Below, in pieces: positions 13,563 to 27,053 of a stretch of 64,000 nucleotides of DNA (within the stretch, counting starts at the first letter, position 1; each line of letters begins with the position of its first letter). The stretch is from Salminus brasiliensis. Taxonomy: Eukaryota > Chordata > Actinopteri > Characiformes > Bryconidae. The stretch spans positions 26,348,782-26,412,781 of the forward strand of contig NC_132893.1 in the NCBI RefSeq assembly GCF_030463535.1. The letters are read 5' to 3'. The translations under genes and the position numbers were made by a program. Below the pieces are notes generated by a model. That model ran no database searches, was not told the DNA's origin, and worked only from the letters and a program-made list of their open reading frames with translations.

Positions 13563-14949
13563 CAGAATTGGCAGATCAGTGATGGGTTGTTTTCAGACAA
13601 TGAGAGTTTTTTTAGAGTGGATTTTTTACATAACTGAAGTTTGGGAGAAGGGCTGTGCGTGAGGCTATAAAAATATCTATCTTGTGTGTTCCCTGTTTTC
13701 GCATCTCACCACCAGCCCATCTTCTCTTCCACAGTCCCGTCTTACCTCTGTTCATCAAGGGGAGTATTCTGACAGCAGAAGCCTCTCTGACCTCCAGACC
13801 CAGACTCCAGAGTTTTTCCACAGTCTGTCATACTACAACCATTTGTCAAAGGAACATTGGATGGTATTGTTATCAAAATTAAGATCCTGGTACCATGACA
13901 ACATTATGTTGAAACAAAACTGATACCATGTAAATGTTAGCTTCATCACACACCAACAATCTAACTGATAGGGTTTTTGACAGCTTCCACATGCACAGAA
14001 AATCATGCCACTGCTGACTGTAAATAAAAAGAGTGACGGTCCATTTTGGATTTAATTAGGCATTTAATTGTATGGGATTATGTCCAACAGCTCTTTAGCA
14101 GCTTAGCCATTCTGAGTGGAGTGCTGTGTTTACTCTTAACAGTAACACACAGAAATACTGTGCTTCCTCTCTACCGCCTGCATCAGATGGCAGACTTTTC
14201 CTCACAAGCCAGCTCTAAATGCAGCACTCTGTATCACAGTAATATAATAATCACATAATGTTTACATATGCCTGAACTGCTAGTTTAGAGACTTTTAATC
14301 ACATAGCCACTCGCTGTTTTTCAGGCTTGTAGTGCAATATCACTTGCTATATCACTTCACACTATGTAAGATATGTAAAAAAAAATCCCACGTATATATC
14401 TTGCATGCTCAGGTTGAGAAGAACTACTTTGTAACAGTGGATAGTCTAAATCCCTAGTCTAACAATGTGAGGTAATACCTCAATACATTATACATATCAT
14501 GCAAATTGTTATTTGACATTAGGCTAAACAGTTTTCTGTAAAGCTCATGGGAGATAAGTCAATTGCCTCTCACTAATGTTCTGTGGCAGTGCACAAGGCT
14601 CCTCTTTCCGGTCTCCAGCTTTTAGATGCTACTGCCCAGATACTCTCAAACATGAGTCCACATCGCTTCCCTAAAATTTCTCAACACTGCCCATGTTCAA
14701 GCATCCTTGCCTACGAATAAAGCTCTCTACTAGCCTCCGGTTTATTTGGTGGATTAAATCTGAGTAATTGTGTTGTCTCTCCGCAACCACCACATTTTGC
14801 TCTTTGCTTCATTGTGCTGCACAGTCTTCTTTTTCTCAAGTGCTTGACTCAGCCTTGTTTTTATCTGGTGAGTTTTGTTCAGTTTAGCCCTTTCTACTGC
14901 CCTGATCTGGGATCTTATCTTTTAGATTCACTGATTTTTAGTCTCCACT

Positions 14950-15420
14950 CTCTCGTCAACCTATAGCTGTGCAATGTCAACTGGCACTGTGCAGGGGCGT
15001 TAGCAGCTATTACCACAATTGCTTCCACTATGGCCTTGTGAGTTTGACTCCCTGCCCTCAGATGAGGTCTCTTCCACACCACCCTAAACATCATCCCATT
15101 GGTGTTGTCGCATCTCTTTGGGGGCATGAATGGCCATCAATCAATACTCATTCACCCAGACAATACCACCATGGTACATTCCATTAACAAAGGTCACTCA
15201 AATTCCCCCTTCACATATGTCTCCTCAGATACCTCATCTGGATCTCTGCATGCAATCAATTTGTCATCAAAGCTGCTTGCATCCCTGATCATAAAAATCT
15301 CTGCCTCTCCCCACCACTATTCTACTTATAGGACACATCTCTTTCTCTCTAACTCTTTCTTTCTGTCTCACCTCAGATCCACTGGCCCACCCTACGCCAA
15401 GCCATAATCCAGAAGTACAC
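14950..15420 (+). mobile_element. Decayed DIRS-like retrotransposon fragment (RNase H region)
   Basis: One frame at about 15,150-15,200 reads PDNTTMVHSINKGHSNSP, resembling the RNase H segment with conserved DN and INKG residues found in DIRS-type fish retroelements; downstream frames continue with NLSSKLLAS. Frameshifts interrupt the rest. Assignment rests on this short match alone; a gypsy-type source is possible. Confidence 0.4.
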
Positions 15421-17754
15421 TCCAAGCAAAAAGGGATCTGTATAGTCCTGAACAAATGTTCTTAACATACCATAGTGGAACTGCTTTATCAGATCATTTT
15501 TAAATATTTTATTAAAAAACATCTACAAGAGTTTTTTAAAAGAACATTTGAAGAACCACAGTAAGCCATCCACTATAATATCACCACTGCTGCTCATTTG
15601 AATAAATGTCTTATGGGTCTTTTCTTTCATTCTCTAGAAATGTACTGAACACATTAGACCACACTCAAATTTCATCAGGAAACAGGAAATATGATTGAGT
15701 AAAAAAAAAGTTAAATAATTAGATGCATATCTAAAACGCACACTCGTCCATGCTGTTACAATTTCCAGATTTCTTAGACAATGATACCATCTGTTATCCT
15801 ATGTAATGAAGCAAAGTCAGCCAATTATATAGAGGACACACAGTTTTCATTTTTAATCTCCAATCAAGCATACCCCATTCAACCACACCAACTAATGACG
15901 GCTCTTTGGATAATAGTTCTTCATCAATATTAATATAGCCACTAGTGTTGTAACATTACATATAGTTTTGATACAATGTTAACACAATGTCATAACTCTA
16001 TGAAAATAGACGTTATACAGCCTCAAGTAATGGTTGTAAAAGTAGCCAAATAACTCACTTTCTCATTTTCTAAAAATCCTAATGCATGGTTACTCTATTT
16101 TTATGATAATTTTTTTAAATAATAATCATCATCTTATAGCCTTACCATGCCTCATGGGCATTGATTCATTTTATTTTTATTTCATTTTATTTTTATTATC
16201 TTTAAACAGTTGCATAGACGAGTCCCTGTTTGATGAGTGTTAGTACAAGGTTTAAAAAGTCATTGAATAAATTAGGCTTAGAAATGTGATTCATCTGACA
16301 GTTCCTAATTACACTTGGTGACATGCCTCAGGCCTGATTTGCCTATTAAGGTCTGTGACCTTGCCAAAACAAAATCTGAGCCCTTGCAATGCTCACGGTA
16401 TCCAAACACACTGATTTTTTATTTTTGTGCCATAAAAGACAAGTAACTGAACACTAGGATTTGCTGGAAATTTTGTAATATTTTAAGCTTGATTAGCTAC
16501 AGAGGCTGTTTACTATCACACAACAAAAAAACTAAAACATAAAACAAATATGTCATTTGTCTGAGAGTGCCCAAACTGTTGCATTAGACTGTATTTCTCT
16601 CCACAGAACCAGGAAGACGTAGTCATAAATTTTACATTTTAGAAGTGTTTGTGTGTATACATTCAAAATTTGGCCCAGAATTCTACAAATCCCTACAAAT
16701 TACATACTATCAGAAGAGAGAAAGGGGCATATCTACAATACAGTTTTGAATGTCTTTTTTTGTCAATAACATATTGAAATCTTACACTCTGAATAATACA
16801 CTATTTCTGTGATACATCACTTTTATTAATTTCTTTAAACACTTTAAAACCGGTGAAAATGAATTCTCTCAAAATATAAAAAAATATAAAAAACTCATTT
16901 GCACATTTGGATTCTTTTTAGGGCTGGCTTACACAAACTACAAACTGAAAAGCAGTGATATTCTTCACTCAGCCATTCCTAGTTATTATTCAGCTATTCA
17001 ACATAAATGAATATACAAATATGCAAACGCTTGTTACTGTTACTCAGGGGTATTGCATTCGTTATCTAGATGTGATGTTAGCAGGTCACTCTTGACTTCA
17101 CTTGACACACTGTTACTGATCTGCTAATCGCCAAATGGTCAGCTAATCACCACAGAATCAAAAGCAGGCCCAGGCATAATTGGCTGAAACTGTGAGCCTG
17201 ATTCTGGGGCTTTTTCTTGATCTATTACAATTCCAGACTCAGAAGCCATGCTGGCGTTTCATTAGAATGGAAAGAAAAGCTAGAGGGGGTGTGTCGTTTC
17301 AGTGGAGTCCCATATTTTAGCAGTTAATGTTTGCACATATTACAACAATGCAGTCAAACAAATAGGAATATGCCAGGAACTTGCAGTTACCTGGTATTAA
17401 TGAATGATTACACCACCTGGTATTCATCAGTCCAGAATTATTCTAAATTCATGACATGCGAAAAAACAAAACATTAACATCCAACACAAAGTAACTAAGA
17501 GTCGTTGGGAAATTCTGTTACAGTTGCCGGAGGCACTCTCCCTCACTCGCCCACACATGGCAAAAAAAATCACTCTCTTGTACACAGAAAGCATAGCACA
17601 CCATCCAGCATGATGCAAATAATATCACTGGCAATATGACTATTTAAACACCAAGGCCTGTTATTCACTCTGCATAACGGACATAAGCACACATTCCTAT
17701 AGCTATTGATGTATCATTGAGCAACACACAAGGTGTTTACACATCATGTATATA

Positions 17755-18126
17755 CCATGTTTACACCCAGCACCCAGATTGTATCCTGATAAGATTTTAG
17801 CCACATGCATTTACATTTGATAAACAAATGCGTCTCTGGCCAGTCAGACTGAAATCCAAATGCTATGTGGGACAGACAATGCACATTTCCTTGTTGTGTA
17901 GTAATTATTACTGAAGTTTCAGTTTTACCTGAAGAGATGGATGTGTTTACACTGATATAATCAAATGTATCTCAGACCACCTCCTGAAGTGGTTTGAGGA
18001 ATCGGATTTGTATCTGTTTTAAATGTGTTTTGGGTGCATTTACACCTGGCTTGGCTTGGCTTGGCCTTATCCAGATATAATCCTGAAACGCAAGATGAAT
18101 GAAGTGGCCAGGCGTAAACAGGGTCA
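17755..18126. mobile_element. MITE with TTTACACCTGG terminal inverted repeats, copy 2 (inverted relative to copy 1)
   Basis: The left part CCATGTTTACACCC is followed by TGATAAGATTTTAGCCACAT, the reverse complement of the right part of the 8,015 element. The right end reads GGCCAGGCGTAAACAGGGTC. A short CTTGG triplication lies at about 18,049-18,065. No coding capacity. Confidence 0.65.
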
Positions 18127-19405
18127 TACTTTTCAATTGTCTGTAAAACGTCAAAAGCACATTCTTTACCCATAGATTTTAAAGCTTTATTCAGAACTGA
18201 AATTGTGTTTAGAACCCATATACATCCCAAGCCACAACATCAAGTTTTAAGACAGAGCCTGACCCTGACACAATTCTTAACAAACCCAACCTGTCCGTAC
18301 CACATCATCAAGCCTAAAACTGACCTGAGCCCAACAAACAGAAGTGGCCCATTATCACCCAAACCCTGATATTTGTAATGATAAAACTAAAACTAAATAA
18401 ATAACTAAATAGAATTAAATCCTGTAAACAGGCTTTTTAAACAAAATTTTTCTGTATAAAAAGTTTTCTGTATAAACCTGCCATTATTGTAATGCTAATC
18501 CAGGTAAAAGTTTATGTATGGGTATAAACTGTATGCAATTCTGATTCACATTATTATTTAAAGCACAAGAGGAAAAAAGGCAAGTCTGAAAAATAATTAA
18601 TGAGAATAAAACATTTGTGGAAATGTAATTCAACTTCCAGGTCACAGTATAATGTTGTACCACAGATATGCTTTAGGCATTTTAGAGTGCATCATTTTCT
18701 ACTTTTAAAATTCCTAGACTTTTCTTGGTCCACTGTGACATACACAGCTTGGAAGATGGTAATAAAATCATCAGTCAACCATTATTATGAGCATGTAAGT
18801 GTAATTTGCTTATATTTTATTTTTCCATGTAATCACACTATTAAGGTCCATCTCCTTTCATGCTTGGGACTCGTCATCCACACTGCTGTATCCACTAACC
18901 TGCTGACATCATAACCCACTTCACCCCATAGCCAAACTGAAAAATTCAACACCTCATTTAACACCCACCTACTCCTTCCCTCGGGCAAAATGAAGGCCCA
19001 CAAGAAGGAGAGAGATGCATAATGGCAAAACAAATATACAATAACCTAGAGACCTCATCAATGTTTCATGGCTTCCCTGTCATTTAGGTTCCAAGAACTC
19101 CAGTAATGACAATGTATAGATCAAGCTGTTGTCAGCCCATTAGGACCAATAGATTTCACAGAGCCTAAAGCCATTATACTTACACACACACAAAATATGG
19201 TGTGCTACAAAAAATCGGATCTGCTGATTTTAATTTGACATTCACATGTAAATTGTAATGTAGGACTACTATTGTTATATTGAAATTTTAGAAGAACTTT
19301 TAGAAGACTGCAGAAGCAGTCGGAAGTTCAAATGCAGCACTTGTAAAAACACTGCTGGGTCCCTGAATTCTAAACTACAAAGACTTGAGATTTGTGGTTA
19401 CTTAC

Positions 19406-22400
19406 ATGCCACCTCCAGAGAGGCATTATGGCTGACCGCCTCCCCCAGGTAGTTCCTGGCCACACATACATAGCTGCCATCATCTGGTTTGCTGCGGCGG
19501 CCGTGAACGATGCGCAGGAAGAAGAGCGAGCCGCTGGGCAAGAGCATTCGGTGCGATCGGGGATTGTCCCTGTCCGTCTCCACGCGTTCGCCATCCTTAT
19601 ACCACTCCACAGTGGGGGACGGTCGCCCCTCTGCCTTACAGTTCAGAGTGGCCGGCTCGCCCTTCGACACGATCAGGTCTGAGGGGTGCTCCACAATCCG
19701 AGGGGGGTAGTCCTCCTGACGAATACGGGATGCTGGATGTGATAAAGATAAAAACAGCTGGTCAGTCTTGAACATGAACCAAAACTTTAATGTAGCGTTC
19801 TAAGTCCAATGAATGAACCTATGTAATACGTCCTTAACCCTATCCCACTAAACCCCTCATTGGCTATGTTTTCTGTTAATTCCCAAAAATGCATAAATAC
19901 CCATAAATGCATAAAATTGTTGGGTGTCTTTATTGTTGGAGGCACTGTGATGGTTTCTGATGGAGCATGTGAGAATATACAGAAAGAAATAGGTTTGTTG
20001 ATTTGTTATGTATGTGCCAATTTATGTTTATGAAACCAAGAAAAAAACTAAAAGTTACAATTTGACACATGCTCTTTAAATCTACACACAAAAGTAAATC
20101 TGATGCCAACACTGAAACATAACATTATTATGAATAGCAGATTTCAATGCAAGAAAGTTGCCTTTTAGGACTATTGTTATTTGAGAATTATATAAATTAT
20201 TGAGACAAAATCAAAAAAAGTGAAAACAGTCGAAAAGTCAATGAGTAGAAGAATAAAGTTATCTCCACACAACAGTAGTAGTGTTGTCCATCAAACTGTA
20301 AGCAAAAGACCAAGAGGCAGCAACACTTATCACCAAAACAGAGAAAGCTCAATATTCCCATAACCTTACAGGAGTGAAGGACTCATTAAGTTCAATCAGT
20401 TTTTTTCATTAAGAGGCTCACTCAAGTGCTCTGTTCTCTCTCCTAGTGGAGCAAGTGTGTGTGTTTATGTGTGTGAGTGTGTGCCTATATGGGGACACAG
20501 TTGCATAAACACGTGCATAGGTTTGTGGGGCGTCAATTGAAAAACATATTTACATATAAATGAATTTGTTCTTGTTAGATTAGCACCCATGATTTTCAGT
20601 AAGACTGTCCTCATGAGCCACACCAATATATTATAATTTCGCATACACGTGGCTTTGTTAGTGTCAGACCTGATCAAATTGTGAAAATGTTCATATTTAC
20701 ATTCAAATATTGGTGAAAAAAGTTGTGAAATGGGCACAACCAAACTTTTTATTCAAGACACTTGGAATAATCCTGGGCAACACAGTGTAAAGTATAAAAT
20801 ATTTGTATGACACTGAGTGTTATATTAAACATCCAATAAGGTTTGGTGAAAACACTGCAAAGAAATATGATAACACATGATTAGACCTTACAGTTTGTGT
20901 GGCTTAATTTTCTAATTAGTATGCATAATGAGCATCCCTCTGTCCAAGACTCCAAGGCTGCGACAGTACTTGTGCTGATCCTAACACTATGGCTTGAGCA
21001 GAGAGAAATAAGTAAAACAGGCTCTACACACTGTATGCAGGTGGTAATGTAGACCCCTCTGTGTCCATGGATTACTAAAAACATAAGCCAGCTTTTCTGT
21101 GGGAATGTCCCAAATAAGATAAGGCTCTTACTCACTTTCCTGCTGCATGTGCATGAAGGGAAAGCACTGACAAGTAATGCTGACATGATCAGTTAGACAA
21201 AAGGACAACAGGCGGATCAGCTACCTTGGTAGCTTTCCCTCACTAAGTTGCTCATATTGTGAGGCCATAGGGAATGCATAGCTTTGTTAAAATCAGAGCA
21301 CAATTTCCTTCCTTAACATATCGCTTCTCAGAGTAAAACAGAATATCTGACTGGAAAACAATTATGGGGATGGGACATGATTTTTTTAATCTGGATCATG
21401 AAAAGTGGGCATTCCAAGGCAAAGTCAGAGCCCCCTACAGCCTCCTGCAACACCACATGGGCACCCATTCTGGAGGAGAGGACATATTTATTGAGTCTGC
21501 ACATGCAGACATGGACAGAGATGAAGACTGGTGTTTTTGTTTGATAACAGGTGGAGATGGTTGAAGAGGGATTGAAAATACACTTTGATATAGTCACGCT
21601 TCCCATCCCATTTTCTGACACAGTTCACTAGAGGTGGGAAACTGTCCAATATGACAAAATTTTATAATTATATTGATATATTTTGTTATTCTACTACACG
21701 ATATATTTTTCTGAACATATTGGATATCGACAGTGCTTAAATAAGACTGACTAACAGCATGTTTAAATTCCAAAGTAGTGTATGTAATGTAGTCAGTCAC
21801 ATTTCATTAAATAGAGTAATTATTAGTTATTTTTGTAAAATATAATTGTTTATTAGCATTAAAAATAGCATGAAATAGTATTTAGATTTTTAATCTGTCA
21901 CTATTGATATTGCATATTGTGAAAATGCCTTCTTGCATTTTTACCTTATCACCTACCCATAATACCAGTACTACATTTCCCAATATTGTTCTGGTGACAT
22001 CACAGCCACATGTTCAGTTACTTCCAATCAATAACAGTTCTTATGCTCTGCATCACCAGTGTACTAACCCAGCTCACCTGTGGTTTAATACTTGTGTTGA
22101 TATATATACCTGTTTCTTTTGTTTCTTTTGTTTGTGTTGTTTGTGCATGCTGCCTTTTTGACCTGTCTTTTGAATTCTCCTTTTGCCTTGTTTACTGGAC
22201 TTTTATTTTTGTACCACACTTGTTTTTAAGTGCCCTTTTTGTCTAATCCAATGTTTGGGTTACTGCTCTGCATGGTTTTGACCTGGCTGGGTTTCAGCAA
22301 CTACTCTTTTGGATAATCCTACAGCTATCAAACCTGATTTTTCAGCTTCACAAACATTACAGATATTATTGGTTGGTATAAATTTTCCATGTTTCTGATA

Positions 22401-25400
22401 CACAGTGATGTAGGCAAATGTCAAAGTGTAAAAATGTGCCAATAATCCACAGGACACAGCACCACTCAAATGCAGCGGTGAGCAAAATGGCAGTGTATGC
22501 CCAGACTTGCAGTGAGTAAAGCCCAAAACACCTATCATCTAAAAGCTCCTTTAGCTATTCATAAGCTCACACCAAGAACTAAGACAGCAAATAATTTAGT
22601 ATCTAGCTTAGTAAACCTACCTAGTTAGTAGTTAGCGGGCCAAAAAAAAGCTAATTGCTGCCATTCCCAAGTTGCCAGCAGTCTGGGAAGGTAAAATCAA
22701 AGGTGAAACATACAACCAATCAGCAATAACATCAGTTCCCTAATATTGAGTAGTATCTATTATTGAGTAGTTCTCCCTTGTGCCACCATAATCGATCTGA
22801 CCATTTAAGGCATGGACTCCACAAGACCTCTGAAGGCATCTAATGATATCTGGCACCATGACATTTGCAGCAGATGTCCTGTAAGTTGTGAGGTGGGGCC
22901 TCCAACGCATCAATGAGCGTTAGGTGCCCATGGCCCTGATGTCGGTTCACCAGTTGTTCTTTCTGGGACACATTTGGGAGGTACTGACCACTGCATACCA
23001 AAAACACCCCACAAGACCTGCCTGATGCTTTGGATATGTTCTGACCCTGTCATCCAGCCATCACAATTTGGCCTTGTTAAAGTTGCTCAGATTCTTATGC
23101 TTGCCAATGTTGCCAATCCTGCTTCCAACACATCACCTTCAAGAACTGACGAACTGTCTTCACCTGAAGTACCTGAAGTAGTTCTGTCATTTTCTTGTAG
23201 TATAGTTTTCCTCTAGACAATTCCCACAATAACCTTGCTTCTGACCTTCGGCTAGGTTTATATCACATAAGACTCACACACTGACACACACACACTAGCA
23301 CTGCTGCTGTATTGGTCCACTCTCCATCAGATCAGGCACAAGAAGAATCCCTAAGAAAGGTGAGCAAATAGTATGAACCACTGAAAGGGCAGCAAGATAT
23401 GAGAAGCTCATAAGTGCCATATCCTGGTGCATTAGCTAGTAATTCAGATGGTTTCTCAGCCTAACATACACTCATAAGGGACCACTTACTTCTTACGCTG
23501 TACATCAGTCAAAAAGCTGCAATATGTAAATGAGGACATTAACAGATCACAGAAATTTCATAGCAACATAATCGTTAAAACCACCATCCCACTCATCACA
23601 TCCCGTGGCGGTGGAGTGCATTAAAGATTTAATACAGCAGCCTCTAAATATGAAATTCCATCTCAAGTTCAGTTTCAAAACCCCGCTGTCTAGACTGCCT
23701 GCCTGATTCCCAAGCCTGTCTGACCAAGGCTATTCCCACTGTAAAGCACAGCACAAATAATCTGACAAATTTAGACGACTCAAACCAGCGAAGGCTGCGT
23801 TCACTCAAATGCAGAGGCTCACACTTAAGCACGCTCAACTGCTCCCTCAGACTGCTGTTGCTTCATTAATCCCCTCAGTGCTCCTGCACATATGACTGCC
23901 CAGATTTCACACGCTTTCATCCACAAGAAACATGAAAACACCACGACTCTCCTGAGCCTCTCTACAGTTTAAAGCTACCATTTATTAACATACTGTAAAT
24001 TTAGAGCTTATTATCATGCAAAAAGGCAGGAAATGGTGAAATATGCATGGTGTGGGTGTGGGGGTTTGTCTGTCACATTGGCGCACGCGAGTATGACTGC
24101 CAGGGCCTGGCGCTGCAAAGCATATGTAATAACTCACACCCACTGTAACTGCCATTGTGAGTGCAGTTGATGTGTGAGTACATCCTTGAAACCAGATTTG
24201 CACCATGTGCTTTACTGGAAGGTTAAAAACTAGGGATTTAGGATGATATTGTATTGGATATTGGAGTGCTGCTTAAAAATATAATCGGCATCCAACAGAT
24301 ATTTAGACATGACTGATATTTTAAACCACAATTTGTTCATTATGATTGCATTCTAAATTAGCAAAATGAGTGTTTAGACAGCACTCTGCTAAAATCACTA
24401 CAATTTACTTGTTTTACTGAATCTGCAAAACTGCAGATGTTCTTTCTTTATTTCCCTGTAGCATTCCACCATAATGTCTCTACTGTCCATAGAAGCCTTT
24501 CTACTCGATTTTGGAGCAACTCTGAGTATTTGATTGCATTCACTGACAAGAGCATTAGTGAGGTCAGGATGGGAGACGATCACCACTCCATCTCATCTCC
24601 AACTCCCCAACTCATCCCAAGGGTATTGAATGGAGCACCATCATTCCAGAGAACACAGTTTCACTGCTCCTTAGTTCAATGCTGAGAGTCTTTATAGCCC
24701 TCTAGCCCATGCCTGGTATTAGGCATGGGGCCAACAGCATGTTTATCTGCTCCAGAGAGTCCTATTCTATTGGCAGTACTTCTCTACAAAAACTAAACAA
24801 GCTGTGTGTGGGCATTTGCACATCTGTGTCAGCAATGGGTGCAACTTAAAGTAGCTGAATGTTACTTCAGGGTTGTCCACAAACATTTGCACATATAGTG
24901 TAGATATATGTTTGAAACTGAAATAAACAAAGGTGAGAAATGCAGATTCACGTGTTGATATAGAATGCAATTAAGCATATAATTACATTTTAATCTAAAC
25001 AAAAAATCATTCGCCTCAAGCTTCTAATACAGACGGAAACTCAATTACTCTCAAGGCATTGAAGGGCTTGACGTTCTTTAAAAGCGTCGAAAAAACATTG
25101 GACACTCACACAGTGGTTGGAACAAATCAACGTCAGGAAGGGTATTCAATCTGAAGATTGCTTATCTGATTATCTACTCTGTTTTTCTCCACAAAAAGGG
25201 ATGTGGGGCCCTGGGAGCCCTCTGCAGCTCAAACGGTTTCATCCTTTCTACGCTCTAATGTCCATTCCCATGACAGCTTGAAAGACAACAGTAAAGGAAC
25301 ACGTACTGGCACAATTTACACAGACATCGTACATTCTTCACAGCTAAGGGTGAGTAAAGTTATTCCTAATTAAAATACAAATCAATAGAGGTCATAACAT

Positions 25401-27053
25401 AGTTCGCATTATGTGGGAGCAGTGGTAGAGTGGAAATCAATTAAAAAAAGTAGGAAGGCCCAGTCTTTTATTAGCAAATGTATTAACAAATACTCTAAAA
25501 CTCTCTTACATGACGGGGTTTACCTGGTTATTGAGGGCAGGCACATCAAGAAGGCAATCCTAAGTTGCTCGAAAGACTTGGGCTGACCCCTACACAACAG
25601 TAACACATCTTTACAAGGCAGACCTACAAGATTGCCTCATGAATTTAATATTTTTGTATAAAGAGATAACATCCTAGCAATGCAAGGCCTTATGCCAAAC
25701 AGAAACAGCTCTACTGAACCTTCTCAAATACAGATGTGACGGTGTGATGGTCAACATGCTCTGTGCACTACGACTACTGTACTAAGGGCACGATTGCAGC
25801 ATATTAACAGCATGCGAAAGCACAACTATGCAGAGGTGAAGAACTAGAATGCAGATTATGTGTAGAGTTAGCGATCAGTTTTATTATATTTTACATTATT
25901 TTCAAAATATAAAAGCGCATTACAATACCTAATTGTACATTTAATAAAGTTAATAAACCCATGTTTCCTATATGATGCAGCTTCACACTAAAGCTGATGC
26001 TACTTTACTCTGGCATGGCTTGTTTGGACTGACCTGTTCTCTTCTCTTTAAACTACACCCAACGGGAACCTTTGGGTTGTGTTGCCATTAGCCATGCTCT
26101 TTTGAAACCAATGGATGCATCCAGAAAATGCCATACACTACTACCAGGTCTTGGGTGCCATGTGTGTAGTGCACTGTAAATAAACTTCAAACGAAGTAAA
26201 AAGAAACAAACTAATTTGCAACAGGAAAGCTGCAGTTTTACGCTCATTATAAGAATTTTCTTATCTAATATAACCCTAAAATATCGCTAAATCTCAGGTG
26301 TGTCTATATCACGGTGTACCGGCAGCTGGATGGATCACCCAGCCTTATGAACTTCATCAAAGTGAACATCAGCACGTGAAGGCCTTGCTGACTGCAGTCC
26401 ATTAAGGGCGTTATTAAATAAGGCACCACAGAGCCCCACAGCAGAAATTGCTCCACATTTGTACCTGTAGCTCAATTTGTGCTTGACATTTGTGCAGAAA
26501 GGAAAGGCGCACGGCGGTTTCCATATGTGGCTCAATATTTTAGCTGTGAGTTTGCTCGCTGACCCCCGTGTTATCGATTCGACAAGGCGAAATGGTTAAC
26601 AGCCGTCACGGATTCACTGTAGGATAATTAACACGCCCGAGCAAGCAAATTAATTAGCCTGGGCGAATTAAACACAGAAAGCTTGAATAAAAAAAAAAAG
26701 TAGAGTAATACAAAATAAATACAATAAATGAACATTTTAAAAAAAGTCAGATTATGAGTTTACCTGTGGTCTGGGGGTGAGGTGCTGGCTGGCTAAAATG
26801 TCAAACATCAACCGTCAGAAGTTCATTTGCATATCTCGCTACATACTATAGGTAAAATTACCTGGCTATAATTTTTTTTTTTTTTTTTTTTTTATCGTTT
26901 AAATGGTCAGGTAAGACAGTATAGACGCCAAATAACTCCACAAAATATAAAACCTATTACAGACATTATAAAACTACACAAAAGCCCCGTTGGCTTACCG
27001 TCGGTGTGAGCGCTGAGAAGCCCCCACAAAACGATGAACTGCAGGAGCTTCAT
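19406..27053 (-). CDS. robo: Roundabout (Robo) receptor, first two coding exons (gene continues off the left edge)
   Basis: Robo proteins are single-pass membrane receptors for Slit ligands and guide axons and migrating cells. Two coding exons are seen. Exon 1 (27,053-26,999) encodes an 18-residue hydrophobic signal peptide, [18 protein letters not shown], and ends in phase 1 at a GTAAGC donor. Exon 2 (19,732-19,406, 327 nt) joins in frame and encodes the complete first Ig domain. It starts with [18 protein letters not shown], then the cysteine in TLNCKAEG, the tryptophan in VEWYKDG and the second cysteine in SYVCVARN, and ends in phase 1 at GTAAGT. An in-frame ATG lies 19 codons upstream at 27,110; I prefer the MKLL start because it begins directly with the signal peptide. 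The paralogue is unresolved: [13 protein letters not shown] and HNASLEVA resemble mammalian Robo1, while [11 protein letters not shown] and a T starting the codon after LEVA resemble Robo2, and fish Robo3 is possible. No Ig2 exon was recognised downstream. Confidence 0.93.
22716..23272 (-). pseudogene. Internally deleted Tc1/mariner transposon (transposase antisense to + strand)
   Basis: The + strand carries the antisense of a fish Tc1-type transposase: GGCATGGACTCCACAAGACC near 22,811, GCATCAATGAGCG and TGCCCATGGCCCTGATGTCG near 22,930, and GCCATCACAATTTGGCC near 23,059. These segments are normally about 1 kb apart, so the centre is deleted. The open frame on the plus strand at 22,974-23,216 is antisense and not a gene. 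The left end has a remnant of the ATCAGCCATAACATTA terminus. Confidence 0.75.
24438..24903 (+). mobile_element. Non-autonomous Tc1-type repeat, copy with intact right end
   Basis: It shares AAGAGCATTAGTGAGGTCAG, GGAGCACCATCATTCCAGAG and TGGTATTAGGCATGG with the family copies. It preserves the right half, ending GTTGTCCACAAACATTTGCA then CATATAGTGTA, the classic terminus of this family. The left terminus is missing. Confidence 0.7.
26872..26893. repeat. Homopolymer T run
   Basis: Twenty-two consecutive T bases lie about 105 bases inside robo intron 1, next to the exon 1 donor. Confidence 0.95.

Larger units (their letters stand above)
1..19405 (-). other. Robo intron 2 (at least 19.4 kb), repeat-rich, no exon recognised
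   Basis: This stretch follows the Ig1 exon of robo, and no motif of the next Robo exon (RDDFRQ, PPRGHPEP) was recognised on the minus strand, so I treat it as intron. Very long 5' introns are normal for vertebrate Robo genes. Its contents are the repeats listed separately. Open frames of 60-125 codons scattered here show no recognisable domain. An unrelated nested gene cannot be excluded, but I see none. Confidence 0.7.
19733..26998 (-). other. Robo intron 1 (7.3 kb)
   Basis: It lies between the signal-peptide exon and the Ig1 exon, with a GTAAGC donor on the exon 1 side and an acceptor ending ATCCAG next to exon 2; both join in phase 1. It contains a Tc1 relic (22,716-23,272), another Tc1-derived repeat (24,438-24,903) and a 22-base T run (26,872-26,893). 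The last 500 bases before exon 1 contain a possible homeodomain-site cluster, described in the findings. No coding exon was recognised inside. Confidence 0.8.

Noticed and set aside
22974-23216. 80-codon plus-strand open frame
   Set aside because: It is antisense to a decayed Tc1 transposase, not a gene.
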